DNA from: a virus
IMG/VR virus record: IMGVR_UViG_3300042486_000071
Location: 1 to 39,691 of that record
Reading direction: 5' to 3' (one strand)
DNA length: 39,691 nt
The translations under genes and the position numbers were made by a program. Within the stretch, counting starts at the first letter, position 1; every line of letters begins with the position of its first letter. Positions 20,468 through 27,734 of this stretch are shown here, piece by piece. The notes below the pieces were generated by a model. That model did no database searches. It worked only from the letters and a program-made list of their open reading frames with translations, and had not been told where the DNA came from.

Positions 20468-20495
20468 GGGCGGGGAAGTAAATACTTCCTCGCCC
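20468..20495 (+). terminator. Hairpin after the decoration-like gene
   Basis: GGGCGGGGAAGTA pairs with TACTTCCTCGCCC (one G-U), followed after a few bases by CCTTTTCATTTT. This is the third G-rich stem after consecutive head genes. Confidence 0.6.
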
Positions 20496-20512
20496 TTACC
20501 CCTTTTCATTTT

Positions 20513-20770
20513 ATGGCTTGCTTCACCGATCTCGACTATCGCAATAAATCTTACCCTTTCGTTCAAACAATCGCTGCCGCCGCTGGTATTGATCCAATCT
20601 CTTATGGTTGCTATGACTCGGCAACTGATTCTGCCAAACTTTACCAATTCTATGTTGGACTCGCAACCATTGGTAGCCTCACCCCAGTTACTCAAAACTG
20701 CTTTGTGCAAAAAACTGAAGACCAGCAATACTTCCTCACTAACGAAGCTCTTGCTGCTGCTCTTGCTTAA
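20513..20770 (+). CDS. Hypothetical virion-module protein, 85 aa
   Basis: The product (MACFTDLDYRNKSYPFVQTI; AAAAGIDPISYGCYDSATDS) is small and neutral and ends in an Ala-rich helix (NEALAAALA). It has the feel of a short structural or head-tail joining protein, but no family is recognised. It lies between two intergenic control elements: the hairpin at 20468 and the palindrome at 20771. Confidence 0.55.
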   Translation: MACFTDLDYRNKSYPFVQTIAAAAGIDPISYGCYDSATDSAKLYQFYVGLATIGSLTPVTQNCFVQKTEDQQYFLTNEALAAALA

Positions 20771-20786
20771 TTATCGTTAACGATAA
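20771..20786. promoter_or_regulatory. 16-bp palindrome copy 10
   Basis: TTATCGTTAACGATAA, fully self-complementary over all 16 bases. It ends 6 bases before the ATG at 20793 and begins just after the previous stop. Confidence 0.85.
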
Positions 20787-20792
20787 AATATT

Positions 20793-21059
20793 ATGGCACT
20801 CACTCAACCCTGCTTTACAAATCTAACTCCAGATCAACAGAATTTCAATATCTATGAATCTTTGAAAGAGATTGCAGGATTTGAGATTCCTGCCTACGAT
20901 CAGATTGATATTACTTACTATGGTTCGACTAACAATATTGCCACTGTGCAATATCTGAAAGACGGAACACCAGTTGCAACGCTAACTCTTACCTACGCTA
21001 TCCAGCCTCCAGTTGCCAATGATGCTAATCTGACAACTGTGTCTGTAGCTTACCCATAA
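20793..21059 (+). CDS. Hypothetical virion-module protein, 88 aa
   Basis: The product (MALTQPCFTNLTPDQQNFNI; ending NDANLTTVSVAYP) is Thr/Tyr-rich and probably beta-structured, with a repeated strand-like stretch YLKDGTPVATLTLTYAI. It precedes the polyglycine adhesin gene by 3 bases, so it may be a small base or adaptor for that fibre. No family is recognised. Confidence 0.55.
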   Translation: MALTQPCFTNLTPDQQNFNIYESLKEIAGFEIPAYDQIDITYYGSTNNIATVQYLKDGTPVATLTLTYAIQPPVANDANLTTVSVAYP

Positions 21060-21062
21060 AAT

Positions 21063-22868
21063 ATGGCACTTACATTTAATCCATTCACTGGCAAACTTGA
21101 TATTGCAGGAACAACGGGAGGTGGAGGATCGCCTACTGGTTCTGCTGGTGGTGATTTGGCTGGAACATATCCCAATCCTACTGTAGATGGATTACAAGGA
21201 ACTCCAGTTTCCAACGCGACACCAGTTAATGGACAAGTCTTGCAATACAATGGAGCGAGTTGGGTTCCGGGGACTATTCCTTCTGGCGGGTCTGGTGGTG
21301 GTGGTGTAATTTATTATTTGAATTTCAACACAGCAGCAGACGCTCCTGTAACAAATATTCCGCAAACACCAAACGCATCGAAAGAACTTGGACTTGTTGG
21401 AGAAACAACCGCAACAAGTTATCTTTCGCCAATTCTTTCTACTGCGAGTTACGACTTTCTCGCATCGTTTGTTACTGATCTCAATATTCCATCTGCTACA
21501 GCAATCCCTGCTGGCATTTGGGATTTCAATATCTTTGTAGAATCAACGACTACAAATTCTTCAAACCAAATTTATTTCAAAGTTGAAGTTTTGAAATATG
21601 ACGGGGTAAATGCTCCAACACTGCTTGGAACATCAAACGATACTTATATTTACGATCCTGCTGAAATTAACCAGCAAGTTGCATCAGTAGTCATGCCACA
21701 AACTACGATTCTTGCAACTGATCGAATCCTTGTTTATTTGTATGGACGGGCGAATCAAAACAACAATCGTCTTACATTCCATTTTGGCGGAAACTACCCA
21801 TCGCATACTCACAGCACAATGCCATCCGTCACAGGAACTGGTGTTGCAAAAGTAGTCAATGGAGTATTCCAATCACCAGCATCCACGATTGTTAATGCTG
21901 ACGTTTCTGCTACCGCAGCTATCGAAGTAAGCAAACTTTCTCAAGCAACCAATCGAATCCTTGGCAGAACAACTGCCGGAACTGGATCAGTAGAAGAGTT
22001 GAGTGTTGCAGGCAATCTTACGCTTGCATCTGGAACACTTACATCCGCATCTTCTGATGTTCAAATTTTTACATCAAGCTCAACTTGGACAAAACCAGCA
22101 AACGCTAAATCCGTAAACATCCAACTTTTGGGAGCAGGCGGCGGTGGTGGTGGCGGGTTTAAAAATGTTACTGGGGCTAATAGAATTGGTGGTGGTGGTG
22201 GTGGTGGCGGGGGGTATTTAAATACTACTGTTCCCGCATCCTTATTGTCATCTTCTGCAATTGACATAACTATCGGTGCTGGCGGTGCTGGTGGTGCTGG
22301 ATCAACAACAAACGGTGTTCAGGGAGTAGCAGGAACTCAAGGTGGATCAACAATTTTTGGGACTGGGGTATCTGGAACTGTAACATATATTGCTTTAGGT
22401 GGTATAGGAGGTGCTGCTGGTAGCGCAACATCTGGAAGTGGAGGCGCAGGATCACTAAATGCAAACAGTGGTGGAAATGGCGGAAGTGGCAATGGAGCTC
22501 AAGGTCAGCCAACATTCGTAACATCCAGTCACATGATGGGAGGTGCAGGAGGCGGTGGAGGCGGTGGGCTTAGTGCTGCCAGTGCTATTGGTGTGGGTAA
22601 CATCGGCGGCAGGAGCAATGTGCTTAATTTAAATGGCGGCACAGTAAACGGAGGGAATGGAATAAATAATGTAAATGCCGTTAATGGTTTATTCGCTGTT
22701 GGTTCTGGTGGTGGCGCGGGGAGCGCATCTTTAACAAATGGCGTGAATGGCGGGAATGGTGGATTTCCTGCATCTGGTGGCGGCGGTGGTGGTGCGGCTG
22801 AATCTGGCAATGGTGGGACTGGTGGGACAGGTGGAGCAGGAATGGCAATAATCACAACCTATTTTTAA
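21063..22868 (+). CDS. Tail fibre / polyglycine adhesin, 601 aa
   Basis: The N-terminus (MALTFNPFTGKLDIAGTTGG; GSAGGDLAGTYPNPTVDGLQ) is a phage fibre attachment pattern. The middle is a beta-rich body with a second fibre word (NGVFQSPASTIVNADVSATA). The last 230 residues begin with FTSSSTWTKPANAKSVNIQL and are dominated by poly-Gly strands spaced by short variable loops, like the polyglycine-sandwich receptor-binding tips of T-even-type adhesins. It probably determines host range. GGT-repeat tracts near 22140-22212 could change length by slippage without breaking the frame. Confidence 0.8.
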   Translation: MALTFNPFTGKLDIAGTTGGGGSPTGSAGGDLAGTYPNPTVDGLQGTPVSNATPVNGQVLQYNGASWVPGTIPSGGSGGGGVIYYLNFNTAADAPVTNIPQTPNASKELGLVGETTATSYLSPILSTASYDFLASFVTDLNIPSATAIPAGIWDFNIFVESTTTNSSNQIYFKVEVLKYDGVNAPTLLGTSNDTYIYDPAEINQQVASVVMPQTTILATDRILVYLYGRANQNNNRLTFHFGGNYPSHTHSTMPSVTGTGVAKVVNGVFQSPASTIVNADVSATAAIEVSKLSQATNRILGRTTAGTGSVEELSVAGNLTLASGTLTSASSDVQIFTSSSTWTKPANAKSVNIQLLGAGGGGGGGFKNVTGANRIGGGGGGGGGYLNTTVPASLLSSSAIDITIGAGGAGGAGSTTNGVQGVAGTQGGSTIFGTGVSGTVTYIALGGIGGAAGSATSGSGGAGSLNANSGGNGGSGNGAQGQPTFVTSSHMMGGAGGGGGGGLSAASAIGVGNIGGRSNVLNLNGGTVNGGNGINNVNAVNGLFAVGSGGGAGSASLTNGVNGGNGGFPASGGGGGGAAESGNGGTGGTGGAGMAIITTYF

Positions 22869-22869
22869 T

Positions 22870-23082
22870 ATGATCGAACGATATGTAGTTTTAAATGCAG
22901 AGGGAGGATGGCTTGAAAATGTCATCTTGTGGAACGGCAATACAGAAACATGGCAACCGCCGCAAGGAACTATTGTAAAATTGGAAAGCGAAGTTGATTA
23001 TTCAACACTTCCACTACATCCAGATATTTTAAATGATCCAGTCGAAATTATCATTGACATTGAAGAAGCTGGATCGTATTAA
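22870..23082 (+). CDS. Small fibre-associated protein, 70 aa
   Basis: The product (MIERYVVLNAEGGWLENVIL; WNGNTETWQPPQGT) directly follows the adhesin gene with one base between stop and start. Short acidic proteins in this position are often tail-fibre assembly chaperones or trimming partners. The YVVLNAEGGWLENVILWNG wording resembles such accessory proteins, but I cannot name a family. Confidence 0.55.
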   Translation: MIERYVVLNAEGGWLENVILWNGNTETWQPPQGTIVKLESEVDYSTLPLHPDILNDPVEIIIDIEEAGSY

Positions 23083-23090
23083 CACTTTCA

Positions 23091-23154
23091 TTGTTGAAAA
23101 ACTCAACAAGAAAAACAAAAACACAAAAACTAAACTAAACAACATAAACTAATT
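23091..23154 (+). promoter_or_regulatory. Short hairpin and A-rich leader of the coiled-coil fibre
   Basis: TTGTTGA/TCAACAA (23091-23109, loop AAAAC) is followed by a C-dotted A-rich run up to the ATG at 23155. The same style of A-rich, structure-free leader precedes the capsid gene (about 18316-18368), suggesting a shared enhancer of translation in the absence of a Shine-Dalgarno. Confidence 0.4.
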
Positions 23155-24840
23155 ATGCCAAACAACGACATCAACCGCACACGCTTCAGCAATCGTCATC
23201 GTCTTCTCGGTGATCCAGCAGGAGCAGGCGCACCGCAATCCGCTCTCACAGCAGAGTTGGCTCACAACGAAAACGACAACATCCTCTACATCGGAACTGG
23301 CAATGACGGAGCAGGCAATGCTACCGCCATCATCCCAATCGCTGGTGAAGGTCATTTCTCGACCCGTAGCTACGCTGAGTCCCTGAGTGGTGGAGTTCAA
23401 TCCGCCCTCGACGCAGAGGTTACTGCACGTCAAACTGCAGTTAGCGATCTCTCCAGCCGAGTTGACGCACTTGTATCCAACACGGATGCAGCGGCCCTTG
23501 ACTCCATCTCGGAAGTTGTAACAGCTTTTCAACAGGCTGATTCTGATCTTAACGGAGCCATTTCCGCTCTCGGCACATCGGCGACATCCGCCCTTGGTGC
23601 TGAAGTTACTCGCGCTCAAGCCGCTGAAGCTGCCCTCGCTTCGGATATTTCCGACGAAGAAGCCGCTCGTATCGCCGCTGACAACATCCTGACTGGCGAT
23701 GTCAGCAATCTCGTAAGCCGCGCCAACACCAACGACACTCGTAGCACCGCTATTGAGACTGCCGCTGGTATTGTCGAGGGACGTGTTAGTGAAGCTGAGA
23801 CAGACATTATCGCAATTGAAAATGCTGCTACGACCTTGACTGGCCGTGTTAGCACTCTGGAGAGCGACCTTGCTAGTGAAGTTAGCCGCGCTGAAGCTGC
23901 GGAGGCTGAACTTGAGAGCGACCTTGCTGCTGAAGTAACTGCTCGTATTGCTGCTGTTAGCGCAGAACAAACCCGCGCCGAAGCTGCTGAATCCGGTCTT
24001 GCTGACGACATCGCTAGCGAAACATCGGCTCGTGAAGCTGCTATCTCTGCGGAACAAACCGCACGTGCTGCCGCTGTTTCTGCCGAAGCAACTGCTCGCG
24101 CTGCTGCGATCTCTGCTGAGACCACTGCCCGTGAATCCGCTATCTCGGCTGTTAATAGCCGTGTTGATTCGGTTCTGAGCAACATCGACCCTGCCGCCCT
24201 TGACTCGCTCACGGAGGTTGTGTCTGCATTTCAGTCGGCTGATGGTTCCCTCACGGACGCAATCACCAACCTGACTGCAAGCTCGGCCACTGCCGTTGCT
24301 GCTGAAGAGACCCGCGCTCTTGCTGCTGAAGCCGCTCTGCAAACCGCAATCAGCGATCTCGCTTCGGAAATTGCTAGTGATATTGCTGACGAAGTTTCCG
24401 CACGTGAAGCTGCCGTGTCTCAGCTCCAGTCTCAGGTTGACGGAGTGGCTATCCTATTGGGAAACGCTATCGCCGATGAGGTTTCCGCTCGCACAAGCGA
24501 CGTTCAGAGCGTCCGCGACGTTACCGACAACCATGAGACCCGCCTTTCGTCGGCTGAAGGCACGATTGCTGGTCTTGGCACAATGTCAACCCAGAACTCC
24601 AGCAATGTAAGCATCACTGGTGGTTCTATCAGCGGTGTTAACCTCCAAGCTTCCAGCATGGAAATCAGCGGATCGGGTTCTACTGCGCTCTTTGTTGGTG
24701 CTGCTGGTTCGGTTGGTATCGGAACCGAGACTCCATCCACTGCGCTCGACGTTGTTGGATCGGTCACCGTTTCGCAAAACATCATCGGTTCTGGAACAAG
24801 CACACTTACTGGGTTCATCCTCGGTGGTGGCACGTTCTAA
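23155..24840 (+). CDS. Long coiled-coil tail fibre, 561 aa
   Basis: A short N-terminal domain (RTRFSNRHRLLGDPAGAGAP; AELAHNENDNILYIGTGNDG) resembles the fibre-to-tail attachment found in many phages. It is followed by a very long repetitive Ala/Glu helix with the recurring pattern AETTARESAIS and two copies of ALDSISEVVTAFQQADSDLN-type segments (around residues 115 and 350). That predicts a trimeric coiled-coil shaft. The last 95 residues (NVSITGGSISGVNLQASSME) form a beta tip. A terminator follows. Confidence 0.8.
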   Translation: MPNNDINRTRFSNRHRLLGDPAGAGAPQSALTAELAHNENDNILYIGTGNDGAGNATAIIPIAGEGHFSTRSYAESLSGGVQSALDAEVTARQTAVSDLSSRVDALVSNTDAAALDSISEVVTAFQQADSDLNGAISALGTSATSALGAEVTRAQAAEAALASDISDEEAARIAADNILTGDVSNLVSRANTNDTRSTAIETAAGIVEGRVSEAETDIIAIENAATTLTGRVSTLESDLASEVSRAEAAEAELESDLAAEVTARIAAVSAEQTRAEAAESGLADDIASETSAREAAISAEQTARAAAVSAEATARAAAISAETTARESAISAVNSRVDSVLSNIDPAALDSLTEVVSAFQSADGSLTDAITNLTASSATAVAAEETRALAAEAALQTAISDLASEIASDIADEVSAREAAVSQLQSQVDGVAILLGNAIADEVSARTSDVQSVRDVTDNHETRLSSAEGTIAGLGTMSTQNSSNVSITGGSISGVNLQASSMEISGSGSTALFVGAAGSVGIGTETPSTALDVVGSVTVSQNIIGSGTSTLTGFILGGGTF

Positions 24841-24860
24841 TCTAAACTAAACTAAATAAC

Positions 24861-24898
24861 ACCCTGCCGTTACAATGACGTAGCGGCAGGGTTATTTT
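24861..24898 (+). terminator. Terminator after the coiled-coil fibre gene
   Basis: ACCCTGCCGTTAC (24861-24873) pairs with GTAGCGGCAGGGT (24880-24892), 13 positions with one G-U, loop AATGAC, followed by TATTTT. Confidence 0.75.
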
Positions 24899-24918
24899 GG
24901 CAATCTATTTTACAATTT

Positions 24919-25692
24919 ATGGGAAACATTAAAATTTTTGGAAAAACTAAAATTGAAGGGAAAACATTTTTAAAAACAACACCAGTTCCTCTTACAATTT
25001 CTGGTCTCCAACTCTGGCTAAATGCTGCAGATAGCTCTACGTTTTTTGATGCAACCGCTGGTGGTTCTTTAGTAACTACTGATGGAGCTGCTGTGGCTCG
25101 ATGGGCTGATAAATCTGGTAATAACAGACATGCTACACAGACGACTGCCAATGCAAGACCAATATTCAACACAAGCCCTTCTTCACTGAGGTTCCAAACA
25201 AATGATTTCTTAAGCTTAAGTTCTTCTCACGATATTTTTTCTAACAACTTTGATGTCAACATTTGGCACAGAGCAACATCCGTTACTGGAGGTTGGAAAG
25301 TATTGTTTGAGACCAATACATATAGAGCAGGAGGAGGAGATGGCATAAGCATTTACCAGAACAACAACGCTTACGAAATTTGGACAAAAACTGCTGCTGG
25401 AACGGCAACTCTCATAATTAACGCAACAAATAAAGTTATGAACAATACATGGAGACTTTTAACTTTAAAAAGAAGCAGTAACGTTATGAGTTTACGCTTG
25501 AACAATCAACAAATAGGAAGTTCGGTTACAAATTCGACTAATTTTGTTGGAGGTTTGTATAACCTAGGTGGCGGAAGAACAACGTACTTTTTTGACGGAA
25601 ACATAGGAGACGTTTTGGCGTACAGCTCTTCACTAACTGAGCAACAATCTAATTTAATTTATCAAACCACAAAAAATAAATACGGTCTCTGA
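24919..25692 (+). CDS. LamG/concanavalin-like lectin protein, 257 aa
   Basis: Residues from about 30 on match the concanavalin A-like (LamG) pattern of phage fibres: GLQLWLNAADSSTFFDATAG, ARWADKSGNNRHATQTTANA, and the late strand YFFDGNIGDVLAYSSSLTEQ. Such domains bind sugars and sit at fibre tips. The short N-terminus (MGNIKIFGKTKIEGKTFLKT) may anchor it to a fibre. It is A/T-richer than the fibre gene upstream, hinting at exchange of this module. Confidence 0.8.
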   Translation: MGNIKIFGKTKIEGKTFLKTTPVPLTISGLQLWLNAADSSTFFDATAGGSLVTTDGAAVARWADKSGNNRHATQTTANARPIFNTSPSSLRFQTNDFLSLSSSHDIFSNNFDVNIWHRATSVTGGWKVLFETNTYRAGGGDGISIYQNNNAYEIWTKTAAGTATLIINATNKVMNNTWRLLTLKRSSNVMSLRLNNQQIGSSVTNSTNFVGGLYNLGGGRTTYFFDGNIGDVLAYSSSLTEQQSNLIYQTTKNKYGL

Positions 25693-25712
25693 TAATCTAC
25701 CAATAAAATCTT

Positions 25713-25973
25713 ATGAACAAATACTTCAAAACTGATTCGGTCACATACGAAACAATTCGAGACAACATGGACAAGGCTTCTGGATATCCTTCCAATGAAG
25801 CTGAGACTTGGTTTGCTTTAGTAACTGATGCGCCAATGGATGAACAAGGAAATGTTCTTATTGCTGCAATGCCTGAGATTGCAGAAGAGTTCATCAAAGC
25901 AGGAGCCACTGAAATCTCTGAAGAAGAGTTTCAAAGTATTTTTCCAGAACAAGAAAATGCTTTAAACATTTAA
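25713..25973 (+). CDS. Hypothetical acidic protein, 86 aa
   Basis: The product (MNKYFKTDSVTYETIRDNMD; ending QSIFPEQENALNI) is acidic and alpha/beta in appearance. It follows a lectin gene and precedes a fibre-like gene, so a fibre-assembly chaperone is plausible. The central DAPMDEQGNVLIAAMPEIAE does not match a family I know. Confidence 0.55.
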   Translation: MNKYFKTDSVTYETIRDNMDKASGYPSNEAETWFALVTDAPMDEQGNVLIAAMPEIAEEFIKAGATEISEEEFQSIFPEQENALNI

Positions 25974-25993
25974 AATTTGGAGTCTAAAATCAA

Positions 25994-26239
25994 ATGCCGT
26001 CCGAAACCGAAATCCCATCACGCATCCTCCCATTGCAGAGTTTAATCCCCGGTGCTAAACCAAGCACTGCTCAATGGATCGAACGCGAAATTGCGATCAA
26101 CGTGACGGACGGCAAGATTTACGTTCGGGTTGACGAGGCTCCCATCCTCGTCGCCGAGCGTATGCCTACACCGCCAAGCGACCAAGGAACATTTGCACTT
26201 AAAGTTGTGAATGGAATTTACACTTGGGTTGAAGAATGA
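25994..26239 (+). CDS. Fibre attachment-domain protein, 81 aa
   Basis: The words SRILPLQSLIPGAKPSTAQW and EIAINVTDGKIYVRVDEAP are those of the N-terminal attachment domain found on many phage fibres (xxxGaxPsxxQl..GElAiNtaDGklyvk). Here the domain stands alone and ends DQGTFALKVVNGIYTWVEE. It may be a small fibre or an adaptor for another fibre. Its last codons overlap the next start as ATGA. Confidence 0.65.
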   Translation: MPSETEIPSRILPLQSLIPGAKPSTAQWIEREIAINVTDGKIYVRVDEAPILVAERMPTPPSDQGTFALKVVNGIYTWVEE

Positions 26240-26604
26240 AATTCCTTGTTTCCATATTTGTTATCTTACTAACAAGCTGCACATCTACTCCCCCAGTAGA
26301 TCAACCGCAATTTGTCGGTAAATATAAAAATGCTTGTTTGCCAGAAGCAATTGCTATGACACAAGCATTGAAACAAAGTGGGATTCAAGCAAAAGTTCTC
26401 ATTGTAAATACTCCTAAGTTTAGTCATGCCTTGTCATGCTACCTTTATCCAACAAATCAAAATAAACTTTGGGTTTGGGATTCATACTGGAAAAGCATGA
26501 ATCTTCGCGCATGGTGGCATGATTCTGATTCAGTTGCAAAAGAGTGGCTGAAATGGTGCAGTGCAGAAACCAAACTTACGAGTTCTCACTTTATAGAAAA
26601 CTAA
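26236..26604 (+). CDS. Lipoprotein with possible Cys-His-Asp peptidase core, 122 aa
   Basis: The N-terminus is a lipoprotein signal: MKFLVSIFVILLTSC, with Cys15 in the lipobox LLTSC. The mature part has NACLPEAIAMTQALKQSG (Cys34 at the start of a helix), FSHALSCYL (His64) and LWVWDSYW (Asp82). This Cys-His-Asp order and local secondary structure are those of transglutaminase/papain-like enzymes. It could cut peptidoglycan peptides or process proteins in the outer membrane during lysis. It opens the lysis cassette. The enzymatic role is inferred from three residues only. Confidence 0.55.
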   Translation: MKFLVSIFVILLTSCTSTPPVDQPQFVGKYKNACLPEAIAMTQALKQSGIQAKVLIVNTPKFSHALSCYLYPTNQNKLWVWDSYWKSMNLRAWWHDSDSVAKEWLKWCSAETKLTSSHFIEN

Positions 26605-26608
26605 TCTT

Positions 26609-26830
26609 ATGATGGAGCAAGATGACATTCAGCGAACACTTGGAATCCTTTCTGGAAAACTTGATCTTGTGTTAGAAAATCAAAAAGACTTTGGCAGTAA
26701 ATTTGCTGACTTTGAAAAACGCTTGCGTTCGTTAGAATCTCATCGGGGCTACGCATTTGGAATCATTGCGGCAGCAGCATTTATCTGGACAGTGTTTTTT
26801 GAATTTCTCAAAAACAAAATTGGAAATTGA
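26609..26830 (+). CDS. Coiled-coil membrane protein, XhlA-like, 73 aa
   Basis: A charged helix (DIQRTLGILSGKLDLVLENQ; SKFADFEKRLRSLESHRG) is followed by one membrane segment (YAFGIIAAAAFIWTVFFEFL) and a basic tail. This N-in helical plus C-terminal membrane layout is that of XhlA-type or holin-accessory proteins that assist lysis. It lies between the lipoprotein and the small lipoprotein/holin pair. Confidence 0.65.
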   Translation: MMEQDDIQRTLGILSGKLDLVLENQKDFGSKFADFEKRLRSLESHRGYAFGIIAAAAFIWTVFFEFLKNKIGN

Positions 26831-26832
26831 AA

Positions 26833-26991
26833 ATGAAACCTAACCAACTCGCGCTTGTGCTGATCTTGATCTCACTTGCATTTCTCGCAATGGCATTTTT
26901 GAGTGGATGCACAACACTTGGAGTTTCATTAGAGACAGACTACGGGCGTTTGACATATGAACTACCCGAACCAAAAGGAACAAAAAAATGA
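26833..26991 (+). CDS. Small lipoprotein, possible outer spanin, 52 aa
   Basis: The frame reads MKPNQLALVLILISLAFLAM, then AFLSGCTTLGVSLETDYGRL and TYELPEPKGTKK. LSGC is a lipobox, so the mature part would be about 28 residues anchored in the outer membrane. Tiny lipoproteins beside holin and endolysin are often outer spanins or lysis helpers. No inner spanin partner is obvious unless the coiled-coil membrane protein just upstream serves as one. The stop overlaps the holin start. Confidence 0.65.
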   Translation: MKPNQLALVLILISLAFLAMAFLSGCTTLGVSLETDYGRLTYELPEPKGTKK

Positions 26992-27161
26992 AAAAAACAA
27001 TTAACACATTGCTCGCAAAATTGAGCGAAAATTCTACATGGCGCGGATTAATTCTGATCGCTACGGCAGCAGGAGTTAAGATCGAACCAGAACTCCAAGA
27101 GGCTATTCTTGTTGCAGGACTTGGCCTTGTTGGGTTAATCAATATTATCCGTAAAGGCTAA
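26988..27161 (+). CDS. Holin-like protein, 57 aa
   Basis: The frame reads MKKTINTLLAKLSENSTWRG, then LILIATAAGVKIEPELQEAI and LVAGLGLVGLINIIRKG. Two hydrophobic helices separated by a short polar turn, with STWRG before the first and a basic end, match the small holins with a S.TWxGxxxxxtAaGv...pe..eaI.xxgxxxvGli pattern. It would form the membrane lesion that releases the lysin. It overlaps the lipoprotein before and the lysin after (TAATG). Confidence 0.75.
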   Translation: MKKTINTLLAKLSENSTWRGLILIATAAGVKIEPELQEAILVAGLGLVGLINIIRKG

Positions 27162-27700
27162 TGGTTCCTAACTCCAGACCTCAGCAGGCGAAAGAAAAAA
27201 CCCTTGCAATGGTTATCCGTGCAGGGATTGAAGATCGCGTTGCGTTGGTGGGAATAAGAGGATATTACTCTGAAACATTCGCTCCATCTGGCAATCAAAG
27301 GGGAATTTATGATGATGCGATTATTCTATTATCCCCTTCTGTTCACGCTACGTTTAACGCTAATACCGATCCTTCTGTTTTTAAAAAAGGTATTGCGGTT
27401 CTTAAAACGGGTGTTCATAGGTATCGTAAAGGAAATCATGGTATCTCTAAGCCCGGAGGCGGCTATCCAGCGTTACGACCTGCTAACTCCAAAGAGGAGT
27501 TGCCTGTTACGCGAGACATTACTGGAGACGATATGGGCATCGCTATCAACATCCATAAGGGAAGTTACAAATCGACTTCCTCTGAAGGATGCCAAACTAT
27601 CTATCCTTCACAATGGGACGGATTCATCAACCTCGTCTATTCGGAAATGAACCGATACAACCAAAAGACGATTCTATATCTTTTAGTGGAAAACGCTTGA
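27161..27700 (+). CDS. Lysin-like protein with YkuD-type motif, 179 aa
   Basis: Residues 130-145 read NIHKGSYKSTSSEGCQ: His132 and Gly134 followed by Ser141, Gly143 and Cys144. This matches the HxG...SxGC signature of YkuD-type (L,D-transpeptidase fold) enzymes, including phage members followed by QT.xPSQW. It lies directly after the holin, where the endolysin is expected. It would act on peptidoglycan cross-links, either as a hydrolase-like lysin or as a transpeptidase. No other endolysin is in the window. Confidence 0.7.
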   Translation: MVPNSRPQQAKEKTLAMVIRAGIEDRVALVGIRGYYSETFAPSGNQRGIYDDAIILLSPSVHATFNANTDPSVFKKGIAVLKTGVHRYRKGNHGISKPGGGYPALRPANSKEELPVTRDITGDDMGIAINIHKGSYKSTSSEGCQTIYPSQWDGFINLVYSEMNRYNQKTILYLLVENA

Positions 27701-27713
27701 ATTAAAAATCACT

Positions 27714-27729
27714 TTATCGTAAACGATAA
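27714..27729. promoter_or_regulatory. 16-bp palindrome copy 11
   Basis: TTATCGTAAACGATAA, an exact consensus match ending 5 bases before the ATG (27735) of the first collagen-like gene. The identical sequence precedes the second collagen-like gene at nearly the same distance. Confidence 0.85.
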
Positions 27730-27734
27730 TCCAT

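Noticed and set aside
23149-24342. Long minus-strand reading frame of about 400 codons
   Set aside because: It is the antisense of the Ala/Ser-rich coiled-coil fibre, whose biased codons keep the opposite strand open. The product is Ser/Gly/Cys-rich and protein-like in no respect.
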